Program-made: the position numbers and the translations under genes
From: Takakia lepidozioides
Taxonomy: Eukaryota; Streptophyta; Takakiopsida; Takakiales; Takakiaceae
Assembly: GCA_030704615.1 (NCBI GenBank)
Contig: CM060732.1
Location: forward strand, 22,258,001-22,322,000
Reading direction: 5' to 3'
DNA length: 64,000 bases
Shown: positions 23,931 to 35,025 of the stretch, one piece after another
Layout of the letters: every line of letters starts with the position of its first letter
Numbering within the stretch: position 1 is the first letter of the stretch
The notes under the pieces: model-generated
What the model was told of the DNA's origin: nothing
The model's input: only the letters and a program-made list of their open reading frames with translations
Database searches by the model: none

Positions 23931-25359
23931 ATTGCAACCAGGAAATCGAAAGACGCAAATACGGTAGGACGGCAGAAAGAGTGGTTCAAGTACCTGGAGG
24001 CCGTTGTAGTCTTCATCCCTTGGGTGTGATCGTGCCTCCACCCACTTCTTCTCGGTTGTGTCAATGGTCTGTTGTATCTGCCCTGATCTCACATAAGCAT
24101 ACAAAAAAGGGAAAAAATCCGCATCTGATTCATTTGGGTACTGGTTTGGCAGAAGACCGTGGGGAAGCAGGTACAATGTGCCAAGGCGGACAGGGGTGCC
24201 TGTTACATCTCCATGAGCGTCAGTCAGGGTCTGTTGTTTCTTGGTCTGCTTGTTGGGTCTGATATGTGGTGGGCGTCGTGGGTCTCCTCCTCGTCATGAG
24301 AGTCTTCCTCACTTGAATCATCCCCACTGGACGACAAAGTTGAAACGGCAGCCTGTGGTCTGCTGGTATTGGTCTGCTGGGACTGACCTGGTTGCAATTC
24401 TTTGCTACTCACTCTGATATCTCGTGGTATGCCAGTACTGGTACTGCCAAATCTGTGACTTTTGCGGTCTATATTTTTTTTAGCTCCATCACTGAGCTTC
24501 CTTTTCTTCACTGGCACAACGAGGCCGAGGCTCAGCAGGCCGGCTTCAGTGTAATAACGTTGCCGCACTTCCTCAGCAGACCGAGCGACGGCATGCGCAC
24601 CCCTACACTTTGTAGTGATTTCTTTTTCGGCCTTAGACGAACTTGGCTTGGGCCAAGGCTTGAAGTTCTCAGGGACCATACCTTTGCATCCTCCATCAAG
24701 GGCATGGCGGCTTAGAGTCTCTTTGTCCTTGACAATATCGGGGCAAAAGGGGCACTGAAACCGATCCTTTGGCCAGTTCTCTTTCTCCTTTTCTACGCGC
24801 AAGTCCAAAAATGCTTCTATTATTTTAGCATCGTACTCACTTGGCTCATACCAGTACCTTCTCTTGGCTTTGTGGCGAGGGGCATGCACATATTCCACCC
24901 AATCGGCTCTACCCTTTGGGCAAGCTTCTTCCATGGCTGCAACCTAAGGAGGAATTGTGTCAGAGACAGTCTGCTAAATGCAAATGGGATGCAAATGAAG
25001 AAGAGCAAGCAAAAAAGGAAATGAAGGTCTGGCGGTGAAGAAGTCTGGTGAAGTTGATACCTTTGCACTTCGGCGACGACGGGCACGCGGCCTTTCAAGA
25101 GCGGGCGGGCGCTACAAACGAATCGTCGAGTCGAAGAGGCAAAAACCGCGAAGCGCAACACACCGTGCAGTCGCAAAGTGGAGAGACGCGAAAGATGCAA
25201 GAGGAGGAAGAGGCGAGGACCCCAACGTAACGGCTCACTGCTAAGTGTGACAGGAGCACGCGTGCAACCGCCGAGGCCATGCACGTCGACCATTGGACTG
25301 CCGTCGAAACATCAAACGTCCCGGAGGCACAATAATGGCCGCCGCCAAGGACTTTCATG

Positions 25360-25560
25360 GTCTGCCCTAAGTCTCCACCAAAATGGTCTGCCAAAAGGGT
25401 CGGCCAAAAGGGTCTGCCAAAAGGGTCTGCCACAAGGGTCTGCCAAAAGGTCTGCCAAAAGGGTCTGCCACAAGGGTCTGTGGCACTGGTCTGTCGCATC
25501 CGTGAGGCAAAGATTGTCTGCACTCGGTCTGCCGTCGGGGTCTAACCAGAGTTCTCCAGG
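25360..25560 (+). repeat. GGTCTGCCAAAAG tandem array
   Basis: About ten copies of GGTCTGCC(A)AAAG or GGTCTGCCACAAG, 12-14 bp each, lie upstream (5') of the protease gene of MULE 1. Confidence 0.9.
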
Positions 25561-26298
25561 CTGGTCTGTTGGTTCGGTCTTCTCGTCTGGACTGGCATGG
25601 TGCACTCTTCTCTTCTCCTACTCTGCCCATCTGGTCTGCCCTCTGTCTGCAGTGTGTCCCCACCCGTTTCACCATTTCAATGGTCCTCCGGCTGGGTCTC
25701 TACATCCCCGCACTGTCATGGTAACACTTGGAAGGTCCACTGGTTCGTTGCACAAAAAATTCCGCCACACATGCCCATTTCGTCCTGCATCGATGGGTCC
25801 ACCTGCAAACAACATCCAAGAGACGGAACTCGGGAGAAAATCGGAATTTTATACAGCCAGCCATGCACATATGCTTCCGCTATTTTTGCAATGTCATTCC
25901 ACACATGCTATATGGAGGACAAGCCTCGAACAAGACAGTGTGACAAGGGAAAGGCCGATTCTCAATTGTTGTCCGCTAAATGAGTCGTACTTGTTAGCAA
26001 AGACCTAAATACTTCCATTCAAGTCTGCACTGTAAACTCAATGTAACTCACTTCCCCGCGCTCAAACATTCCCACGAATAGGCGAACAACAAAGCAAAAA
26101 TAGTAGAAGCATATGAACAAAAGAGGCTGTGGCTTGAAACGATGGACTCCGACGTTGCCAGAGAGTCCATGGAGTCATGCAAAGGGATTCTTCACAACAG
26201 CCGAGTCTGTTGGTTCTAAACAGTCAAACAACAAACAGCAGCAAGCAACATGAGAAAAAACAAAAAAAACAAAGGGGGTCTGAGGAGATCGGCGAGTG

Positions 26299-26651
26299 CC
26301 ATGGCATGCCCTAAATCCGGACGGTCTGGATAAAACCGGATCTGGACGGGCAGATGCGCGCCACGTAGGTTTGGGTCTGTTGTGCCGGTCTCGGGTGGTC
26401 TGTCGGACGACATGAGCAAACTGAGCTTGGGCAGACCCACTGGGGACCCGAGGGCGGGCGGGGGCCGCGGCCCAGGGGCGGGCTGGGCGGCATGCAGACA
26501 GGGCCGCGAACGGCTGCGGGGTTGCCGACCGCGGTGCGCGGCTGGCAGGTGGGGGTGGGCGGGGTGGGGGAGGGCGACCCGCGTCCGTGCGGGCGTGCGC
26601 GCCCTGTCCCACACGCGCGACATAAACTCCCAATTATTCAAAATGAGAGGC
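26299..26651 (-). repeat. Right terminal inverted repeat of MULE 1
   Basis: Inverted copy of the left terminus, ending AAAATGAGAGGC at 26651 and followed by the 9-bp duplication GTTGATTTG (26652-26660). Confidence 0.9.
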
Positions 26652-26660
26652 GTTGATTTG

Positions 26661-27600
26661 GGGGTTAGCGAGTGACATGATCAAGGTGATTTCATAGGGT
26701 TTTAATTTATTTAAATACCAGAGTATATAGACTAGTTTCGTGGCATCTTGTCCAATATTTTGTGTTTTAATAATGCGCAGTTTGAGTGTGGGAGTCGGCA
26801 TAAATGGTATGAATATATAGCTATTATTGGTTGGTGGGATAAAAAGAGTTTGTGTCATATATATATATATATATATATTATCTCAAGAGAACAGGGGATA
26901 GAGTACTGGGGGTTGATATGGTATCGCGTGAGCACAACCCACGGTCATGGGAGTTTTATGATTTTTTAACCTTGGTCTTAGGAGTTATATGTTTTCATAA
27001 TGGAATAAAACCATAAGCGGATATAGAGAATTGGTGCATTTATAGAGTAACTTACATTTGACCAATCCAGCGAGGCGAAACCTTCAGTAGTGTAGCCAGA
27101 AACCCTAAACCTATAGCAGCAGCAGTGAATTTCGCATTATGAAATACTTGGTGATATGGGCACAAACCTAAGCAATGGTGGGTTTTGCATTGAGGAAAGA
27201 GAACCTTAAAAGAAAAAATATTGCAACGAATACAAAATGGTTGCAGTTAATACAAAATACAATTCTAATGCTATGGAAATGTGATGCTAAATAGTACTCA
27301 AAAAATGTATTTGTTCCCTCGTCCAAAAATAATCCAAACACAAATAAGCAGAAAATATAACGATATTGATCGAAATGATTTACAGGACAATATAGACAGA
27401 ATAACAAATGATGATATTTTCGCTTACTGAAATTTCCTTTAGAGACGGAGTTAACATGTACATCTGTCATTTAGATCATCAATAAAACTAGAAGATTCAT
27501 TCTTGTGCCGTGAATTTTAGCACAGAATCTGAGAAGGTCTACAATTGTTTCGTTTTGATAACATCAATGTCGACATTTTTTTAGTAATGAATTCAAAGAT
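26661..27600. other. A+T-rich spacer with AT microsatellite
   Basis: No gene recognised. A (AT)n run covers about 26857-26878. Confidence 0.5.
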
Positions 27601-27609
27601 TGAAAAAGA

Positions 27610-28770
27610 TTTCTCAACACAAAACTCTTGTCTGTCAGTGAATTTGTTCAAAGCACTATATGCTTTTGAACAAATATGAAGGGATATAAACTAGAAATAC
27701 TTCACCATAACAAAAGAGTTTCTCGACACGAAACTCTTCAAAACCTACATACTTTTGAAACAATATAGAAGGATACGAACTGAGGGATTTGAACTTCTTT
27801 GCCGGAAAAAAATAGTTTCTCAAAACTCTTGTCTGATAGTGTTATGGTTTAAGAATCTGCATGCTTTAGAACCAATATGGATGGATATAAACTCAGGTAT
27901 ATAAACTGCTAGTTTGACGTAGCAAAACAGTTTCTCAACACGAAACTCTTCTCTAACAATGTTTTTGTTCAGAAACCTGCATGCATTTGGAACAATAAGG
28001 AGGGATACTAACTGAGGGATTTGAACTCTTTCGCCTTGACAAACGAGTTTCTCAACACGAAACTCTCGTCTAACATTGTTTTGGTTCAAAAGCATGCACA
28101 AAAGACTGAATGCTTTTGAACCAATATGGAAGGATATAAATTGAGGGATGTGAACTTATTCGCCATCACTAAAGAGTTTCTCAACACGAAACTCTTCTCT
28201 GACAGTTTTTTTATTCAAAAACTTGTATGCTTTTGAACCAATATGGAAGGATATGAACTGAAGGATTTGAATTGCCTCGCCATAACAAAAGAGTTTCTCA
28301 ACACGAAACTCTTCTCTGACAATGTTTTTGTTCAGAAACCTGCATGTTTTGGAAGCAGTATGGAGGGATATGGACTGAGAGATTTGAATTGCTTCGCCAT
28401 AACAAAATAATTTCTCAACACGAAACTCTTCTCTGACAATGTTTTTGTTCAAAAACCTGCATGTTTTGGAACCAATATGGAGGGATATGAACCGAGGGAT
28501 TTGAATTGCTTCGCCATAACAAAAGGGTTTCTCACACATGAAACTGTTCTCCAATAGTGTTTTTGTTCAAAAACCTGCATATTTTGGATCCAATATGGAG
28601 GAATTTGAATTTGCTTCATCATAACAAAAGAGTTTCTCAACACGAAACTCTAGTGTGACAATGATTTTGTTCAATATCCTGCACCCTTTGGAAGCAATAC
28701 TGAAGGATATAAATTGAGGCATTTGAACTCCTTCACTGTGACAAAAAAAATTCTCAACACGAACCATACT
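27610..28770 (-). repeat. 117-bp minisatellite, in-frame 39-residue units
   Basis: About ten units, each containing TTTCTCAACACGAAACTCTT. The regular ones start at 28177, 28294, 28411 and 28528, an exact 117-bp period; outer units vary between about 87 and 129 bp. Since 117 is 39 codons, the minus strand stays open across several units (28554-28156 and 28101-27820) and would encode repeats of EEFRVEKLFCYGEAIQI followed by SLHIGSK and RFLNKNIV. No start codon context or flanking gene was found, so I annotate DNA repeats and treat coding as unproven. Confidence 0.85.
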
Positions 28771-28779
28771 CTTCCAACG

Positions 28780-29390
28780 ACACCGCTACCTTATCATTGT
28801 GACCCTCACTGCCACGCCCAACCGTACTTGGTCATTCCATAACACTTTCAACACTGCCAAATCTAACTGTGTGGATGCATATTGTGAATGCTACTATAGG
28901 ATTGTCAATCTGGATTTCAAGCTTACGGGTTGGTCATCTTCTTCGTCCGGGGTACTTAATCGGTCAACAAACAGCACCTGGGCTGATGCCACACAGCTAG
29001 TTTGCTTATTGAATATGCAGCTAGTAGATTGGGATCGTCAATCCATATTCTTTAGCTCTTATTCTTTTATCTACCCACCTAGGGTATACTCATCATCTTG
29101 ATCTGAGACCCAGTATAATACTCTCAAATCACTTCCTCACACTACTTCCTCATGCCAAGTACCTACATTACTTTCCCACACTATTGACACCCAAACACAC
29201 TTTCACGGCGTGCCTAATCTGAGACGTTCTCTCTATATACATATTATGATGTTGCGTCGTCTTAATCAAAGCACACCTGGCAATCATCCGAAACATATCT
29301 GTCTCCCAGTTCCACATCTATATCAGGCTCAATTGTGCTTCCTTACTCGGCACCCAATTCTACATACTACACACTCCCGAAGGATGGTCT
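28780..29390. other. Spacer, nothing recognised
   Basis: An open stretch runs on the plus strand (28799-29101) but matches nothing I know. The region separates the minisatellite from the truncated left side of the second Mutator-like element. Confidence 0.35.
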
Positions 29391-29391
29391 G

Positions 29392-30320
29392 CTCTGTGCA
29401 GGATGGGTGCTCGGTTTGGCAAAGCACATGCTCTGCACGTGAAGGCGGGTAATTCCATGCTGATGTTTTTTGAAGGGGACCCACGGTTTGAATGCGGACT
29501 GTCGCCGGATGATATAAAGGCGCTCCAGAAGGTTGAGTCGGAGTGCACAGATAGACTCCTGGATCTGTGGTGTCGATTCTATGTGAAGTCGGTTGAGGCT
29601 GCGTTCACCAACACTATTGCTGTTCTTCCAACGTCGACGTGGACGGTGTTGAAGTCATTGGGGGTGGGGCAACATGAAAGCCTTCTGGAGGTCTTGAAAG
29701 GTTGCCTCAGCACTGAACGACTGGGCAAGGACTTGAAAGAGTGCGATTTCATTTTGGTGCCAATTGGGGACGAGTAAGAACTCTTCCGAGTCTGCTGAGA
29801 CTGTCTCCTGAGTCATAGTCTGGTTTTGCAGTGTTGTCTTGACTTTGAGCGATTAAGTTGACCTCTGTATTTGTGCAGTGGACTGGGTTTGAAGATTGAG
29901 TCTGCTGAGTGCTGAGTATGCTAAGTGGTCGGTCTACTGAATGTCAGTCTGCTGAGTCTGCCCATCATGATTGTGCAATGACGCCATATTGTTTGATACC
30001 ATTGCAGGGGGCACTGGAGTGTTTGTATCATCGACCTCCGCAAGGGCTGTTACACTCACCTAAACTCTATCAGGGACTCGCATAAATGTCCCTTTGTTCT
30101 AGGGTGGATTCGGAAGCTTCATGCTGAGTGCTTAGGGTACTTGATGGACTCACCAGAGTGACATGAGATTGTCCAAGCATTTCAGGTCCACGCGTCTGAT
30201 GTGCCCCAGCAACCATTCAGCTGGGAGTGTGGCTTTTACGTCATGTCATTCATTCAAGTGTTTTATGAGTGGGTAAAAGTCAGAGCAAATGTCTCCAAGA
30301 CTGCAAAGCCAGAGAGATGA
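29392..30320 (+). pseudogene. MULE 2 ULP1/C48 protease, truncated
   Basis: The first exon (from a GTGCAG acceptor at about 29391 to 29777) contains ARFGKAHALHVKAGNSMLMFF and LLDLWCRFYVKS, homologous to the MULE 1 protease. After an intron ending ATTGCAG near 30007, the catalytic part follows: HWSVCIIDL (His), THLNSI (Asn where Asp is usual) and PQQPFSWECGFYVMSFI (Cys). An in-frame TGA interrupts the part between them (after LMDSPE, near 30158). The reading ends at TGA 30318-30320. All the exons present upstream in MULE 1, including the zinc-finger-like exon, are missing. Confidence 0.8.
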
Positions 30321-31060
30321 GCACCTTTCACGAAGGACTGGTTTACTTTCAAGTTTGCACTTGGGCATCGAATGCAGTGTGCCCAGTATATCGTGCGGGG
30401 GTTGGACAATGTAGAGAAACTGCTCTCATGAGTATGATGTACTTGTCATGTGAAGTCTATGTACCGAAATAAAAAATGCGAGTCTTTTCGCTTACTATTC
30501 CAGTGGTGATGAGCACTTTTGTGTACTGTGGGTGCTGGCATGTTTTGTAATGTTGTCACTAAACTCAATGGACACAATGGTGTCAATTTTTCCATGCACT
30601 GTGCACTCGAGTCTGCTGAGCTTGAATGTGCGAGCAGTACGATGCCGAGGCTAGGACTGCTGGGTCTGATACCTAGTCTGGTAGGCACCATGTCCATGAG
30701 TCCGCTGGGACGCTGGATTGGCATGAGTCGTTAGGGAGGTAGTCCACTGGAGCCTGTCTATTTTGAGTCTGCTGTTGTGGATGAGTCTGCTTGAGACTTA
30801 GTCTGTCCAACAGTCTGCTGGAAGAGTTGCAGGGATGAGGTGGAAGTGTGGTGAACAAACTTTTGGAGTGGGCAGCAGACTGGCTTACTGGCGCTCGCAG
30901 TCTGTTGACTGTGACTCTGTTGGGAGTCTGTGCGTGAGTCCGTTGGGAGACTATGCTTGGGAGACTGTGTGGGAGTCAGTTGGGAGACTGGAGGAGTCCG
31001 TTGGGAGACTGTGCATTAGTCCATTGTGGACTTGTATTTCAGAAATGGACAATGCTACCA
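30321..31060 (+). repeat. Convergent-gene spacer rich in AGTCTG/GGGAGACTG
   Basis: Non-coding spacer between protease and transposase 3' ends. It is full of GAGTCTGCTG, GAGTC(C/T)GTTGGGAGACT and similar units, most densely at 30770-31030. It is the positional counterpart of the AGACC-rich spacer in MULE 1. Confidence 0.8.
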
Positions 31061-31258
31061 GAGGAATTGCAGACTTATATTGTCTTCTTCGTGACACCTA
31101 CACGACATGAAACCTTGTCTCTTTTCGAGGAATTGCAGACTTATATTGTCTTCTCCGTGACACCTACACGATGTGAAACCTTATCTCTTTTCGAGGCATT
31201 GCAAACTTATATTGTCTTCTTCGTGACATCTACACGACCTGAAACCTTGCGAATTTTT
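31061..31258 (+). repeat. 66-bp tandem repeat, three copies
   Basis: Units starting GAGG(A/C)ATTGCA(G/A)ACTTATA at 31061, 31127 and 31193, each exactly 66 bp. The last unit overlaps the 3' end of the transposase reading frame (stop at 31207 on the minus strand), so the array may have grown out of transposase 3' sequence. Confidence 0.92.
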
Positions 31259-34200
31259 GAGTATATATGTGCTGCAGGTGCAGGTGCAGACACCCTCTTG
31301 CTGGTTCTCCGCAAAACCCTAGGCCGGGTTTTCCAGGCCTCCACGAAATCTCGTCTCCTTTTCAGAGACATGTTGTTGTTGTCGTTCAGAGGACGGAAAG
31401 CCTTCGTTGCCGCAAGGTGCAACATTCCAGCCGCACTTTTCGCCAGGATATCAATGAGCTGCCCTCTGCACATATGAAGAGCAGATCGGGCATGTGCCTC
31501 CAGGTATTTGTCATCACCTACAATGCGACGAATTCTTGTTCCATTGAGGCTGAGACCTCCAGAGGTGCCTCGTCGTAGGGGAAGTCGTCCGGAGGATGTC
31601 TTTCCATGAACTGATTGGATTCGTCGTTGCCGCCGGCACCATTGCCCAAGAGCAAGTTAGGTAATCCTCCATGAATGGTTCCAAGCGCCGTGCCACAAGC
31701 GCGCACAAGGAGGCCATCCTGCAGGTCAGGGTGAAGCATCTTCAGGACACAGACCTGATGCTTGCATAAGTTTCCCTTCATTGCCCATGGGCACGTGCAA
31801 CAACCCCAATCGCAATCAGGATTGTAAACAATGTATGTTGTGTCGGGGTGGTTGCTGCTGAGAACGTAGGCTGGTTCATCAGGACCCAAGGGAAGAGTAA
31901 CACTCTCAGTAGGAATGTCTCGTGCCGCAAGTATAGAACTAGATATGTACTTTTCGTGTTTGTCATTTCTTATGAACCCGTGGGTCTTCAAATGGATTGC
32001 TACTAGTAGTGTGTTAGCACACGGCCAGTGAGTTCCCATATAAGCCAGTCCACTCTACGACCACTCATCTTGCCTTTCCCCATGACAAGTCTTGCCTTCA
32101 GATTTCCATGGTATGCCTCAATGCTTACGTTTGTGTCTTGGCTCGCATGAGGGACATGGCAGGCTGCTGTACACCACAGCGGGCTGCTATTTTGGGCTTC
32201 CAGTACTGTTCGATATAGTCAAGAAATTCATGTCCTTTCGGGTATTTTGACCTCATACGACGGATTCTCCTTGCAACCCACCGAAGCGCTCTTTTCTCGT
32301 TGCGTGGTCCCCCTCTACAGTACATGAGGTCTCCCATATCCTTCAACAAGTTTACAGCGGTCACCGGATCCTTCGTTTTCTTGCATGATTGCTTCACCCA
32401 TGCAGCAGACATGCCAAAGGCAGAGGAAAATGAGTACTCCTTCAAAAACAATTCTGCACAATACACATGGTACACATTAGAGTCTTGGGATCGGACTGCA
32501 ATGGTGGACTGTCGGAGTGGACTGTAACAGCGACCTGTATCAGCGGGCAGAGCCACTAGACTCGCCCAGTGGAAAGTACAATGCCATGACGTTGATGTAC
32601 TGGAATAACCCCATTGGACTACCCAGTGGACTTCCCCATTGGACTTCCCCTAGCTAGGACTGGGGCAGCGGACTGCCCCATTGGACTGCCACAGCGGACT
32701 GCCGAGCGGACTTGCCAGGGACTGCCGAGTGGACTTGGCAGCGGACGGCCGACCCCAGGGACTGCTAAGTGGACTTGGCAGCGGACTGCCGAGTGGACTT
32801 GCCGGGGACTGCCAGCGGACTTGCCAAGGGACTGATGACCGGACTTGACAGCGGACTACCAGTGGATTTGCCCAGCGAACTGCCATCGGGTTTCGCCACA
32901 GGAGTCTGTCAGTGGACCGTAGCAATGGACTGCTCCAGTGGACCTCAACAATGGACCAATGTTGTGGACCAACAGACTTACCGAATAGCATTGATTTTTG
33001 CTTCGGCATCGTCCACAATGAAGGCATTGGGTCGCCAGCTCGGCAAATCTGCGACGAGTGAATCGCGCAAGGCTCTCATCCACGGAACCAGGTCTCTTGT
33101 CCGATTCCTCGCGGATAGGATATAGGCAACTGGTATACCGTTCAACCACTCGTCGAAGACCATCAACGTGTACAATGGGAACTGTTGGAATGCACAATGT
33201 AAGATGGTTAGAGCATGCAAATTCCGCTCAGTTCTGCACGGGAAATATTATGTGAATGTTGCATGGTACTATGCTATCATGCTCGTACAAGTCCATGGAA
33301 TCGTTCGAATAGTACCTTGTCATGATTTGTCCCAAAGGTTGCATCACATGCAAGGATACGGTCATGTCCTAGTTCCAGCATTCGTCGTTTCTGCCACGGA
33401 GTCTGTATGCCAATAGTGAATGTTAAATCTCCATCAAAATGCTCGAATGTTGGCTCTAATTTCCCCTCTTGATAGAAAAAAACGGACGCAGGATTCTGGT
33501 CTCTCCACATGCACACACTCTCTGCATCATCGGCGTGCTTTTTGAAGGTTTGCCACGCACGTTTCTCGGCAAGGTTGTGATCATCTTGCTCCAACAAGAA
33601 ATCATCGCGGGTCCATGCATCGCCCAAGCTGGTGTTGTTCATCACGTGCTTTTTATGCTCCATCATGATTTGGGCGACCGACAGGCCTCGGCACAAACAC
33701 TCGACGACCCAGGCTTTCAATTCCTTGTTAATGTGTGGTGCATAGGCGTGGCGGGTGTTCCTGAACTCTACGGACTTCCCATGCGAGGGTTTCCCTTGCG
33801 CATTTGTATGCTCCATGTTGTTGTAGTACGTGAGGACACAGATGTCAGGGGCGAGATAGCATTGCTGGACCTTGAAACAACATTGGCAACCACGTTTGTA
33901 AGACTCTCCATACTCCGACTTCTTTCTCCTTGGGCCTTTATGAGGGCAAGATGTTCCAGCACCCACAAGAGGTCCTCCACGCTTCTGTTTTGGATCCTCC
34001 ACTATTGCCTTGTTGGTGCGCTTATCATCAGGACCGTAGCAGCATTGATACCTGGACAGAAAATTCTAAAATCGATATCCAACGACTTGAAGAAGCATAA
34101 AATCAGAGAACTCGTGAAACAAAAAATGGCAACAGACATGCAATGAAACGTCAAAAGGATTAAGGATGGTGCACACATAATACTGGACATAAATGTGTTG

Positions 34201-34493
34201 GCTCTGGGTGCTTTTCGCGAGCCGGGTTCCACTTTAGAATGGACATTCACCCAAAACTGAGTGGGGTAGTCCTCCAAACTCTCCTCTCCCAGGACGAAGT
34301 CACCAACTCTATCCCAAGGTATGCAGGCATTTTCAACATTCACTCGCACACCCATAAACCCATATTGCGTCTCACTCTTCCAATGGAGATCCTTCCTGTT
34401 GAAGGGTCCTGGTTTTGCTGTTTGCAAACATTGTCGAAGAGGCCGTATAAGCGGGCTTTCCGTGATCAGTATATCATCGGGTTTTGCTTCCAC
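31207..34493 (-). pseudogene. MULE 2 transposase (SWIM type), best-preserved copy
   Basis: Minus-strand exons, approximate. Exon 1 at 34493-34220 has LIRPLRQCLQT and VGDFVLGEES. Exon 2 at 34050-33320 is open throughout and has GPRRKKSEYGESYK, RDDFLLEQDDHNLAEKRAW and the first Asp in ILACDATFGTN. Exon 3 at about 33190-32988 has LYTLMVFDEWLNGIPVAY and the second Asp in FIVDDAEAKINAI. Exon 4 at about 32480-32050 has AWVKQSCKKTKDP and the 'EAYHGNLKARL' Glu region. The SWIM exon at about 32010-31518 has CCTCPWAMKGNLCKHQVCV. The C-terminus at 31473-31207 has NNNMSLKRRRDFVE. Exon 2 and the SWIM exon lack the stops found in MULE 1. I could not identify a convincing initiator ATG (an in-frame TAG lies just upstream), and exon 4 needs a frame change near 32150, so I treat it as a pseudogene. 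The intron after exon 3 is a GGACTG array. Confidence 0.85.
32560..32986 (+). repeat. GGACTG/GGACTTGCC array filling a transposase intron
   Basis: Units such as AGCGGACTGCC, GAGTGGACTTGCC and CAGTGGACC repeat across the whole intron between transposase exons 3 and 4 of MULE 2. The intron at the same position in MULE 1 (about 16338-16550) is instead filled with GGTCTG and GGTCCGC units. Confidence 0.88.
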
Positions 34494-34659
34494 GTCAATG
34501 CCCTATACAGTACAAAGGACACGCTTCTGAACATACAAGAAACGCGCCGCAGTACAAGACACGATCGACAACGGGCCAGAAGAACAGTGCGCACGTTCGC
34601 GGCTGTTGACAAGTGGCAGGTGGTAGGGATGCAGGTTTGAATTGCAGCCCTAAAAATGG

Positions 34660-35016
34660 AGGGCTCGGATGGGTTATGGGAATGGACGGTGGCGATCCTG
34701 CGCCGTCAGCGGACTGGATGGCAGGGGACTAGCCAGCGGACTGGCGGGCAGACTGGCGGACTGGCAGACTGCTGGGCAGCGGACTGGCCAGCAGCGGACT
34801 GGCAGACTGGAGGGCAGCGGACTCATGGGGGGGGACTGGCCGCGCGGCGGGCGGGGGCGCGGGCGCGGTTGCTGCAGCCGCGCCCGCGGCTGGGCGACCG
34901 CGCGCAGCGGCAGGCGTGGGCGGGCGGGGCGCTGGGGAGCCGGGAGTCTGTGCGCGGGGCCCACCGGCCACATTGCACGTGCCCATTGAAGACCCTATTA
35001 TCTTAAAATGAGAGGC
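34660..35016 (-). repeat. Right terminal region of MULE 2
   Basis: GGACTGG-type repeats (34705-34830) pass into a very G+C-rich stretch and end ATTATCTTAAAATGAGAGGC. The candidate 9-bp duplication next to it (GCCACCTTA, 35017-35025) has no exact partner on the left. Confidence 0.75.
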
Positions 35017-35025
35017 GCCACCTTA

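Larger units (their letters stand above)
19038..24934 (-). pseudogene. MULE 1 ULP1/C48 cysteine protease gene, decayed
   Basis: A multi-exon gene on the minus strand, read from 24934 down to 19038. The first exon (24934-24240) has a basic N-terminus, a zinc-finger-like CPFCPDIVKDKETLSRH and an acidic Ser/Asp/Glu tail. Middle exons near 24176-23990, 23510-22990, 22975-22440 (one frame change near 22850), 21454-20710 and 20700-20120 are helical or charged and unassigned. Next is RFGSTFNAHISEGKAMLYFF (about 19893-19670). The protease exon (about 19365-19038) has HWSLVIID (catalytic His), THLNSI and PQQPFSWECGFYV (catalytic Cys). ULP1-family enzymes cleave SUMO-like conjugates; the triad Asp expected in 'y.DS' is Asn here. 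Introns are full of GGTCTG or GTAGACC repeats. Exon boundaries are approximate. Confidence 0.7.
14041..26651 (+). mobile_element. Complete 12.6-kb Mutator-like element (MULE 1)
   Basis: Bounded by long inverted termini starting GCCTCTCATTTT and by a perfect 9-bp duplication. It carries a SWIM-type transposase gene (+, left) and a convergent ULP1-type cysteine protease gene (-, right). This content matches the Kaonashi-type, ULP-carrying Mutator elements known from angiosperms. Spacers and introns are saturated with GGTCTG/GCAGACC-type oligomers. Both genes carry stops or frame changes, so this copy is probably not autonomous, though its ends are intact enough to be mobilised. The perfect duplication suggests the insertion is younger than the coding decay. 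Confidence 0.93.
29390..35016 (-). mobile_element. Second Mutator-like element, left side truncated (MULE 2)
   Basis: Same layout as MULE 1 but inverted: transposase on the minus strand next to the right terminus, and ULP1 protease on the plus strand at the left. The right end is G+C rich (34690-34980) and finishes AAAATGAGAGGC at 35016, identical to the last 12 bases of MULE 1. No matching left terminus or target duplication was found, and the 5' exons of the protease gene are absent, so the left part has been lost. GGACTG and AGTCTG oligomers replace the GGTCTG oligomers of MULE 1. Confidence 0.85.

Noticed and set aside
28790-28800. GCTACCTTA as the left target duplication of MULE 2
   Set aside because: It differs from GCCACCTTA by one base and no GCCTCTCATTTT terminus follows it, so it is probably chance.
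34656-35006. Overlapping Gly/Arg- and Pro-rich open frames
   Set aside because: Composition effect of the G+C-rich MULE 2 terminus and GGACTGG repeats.
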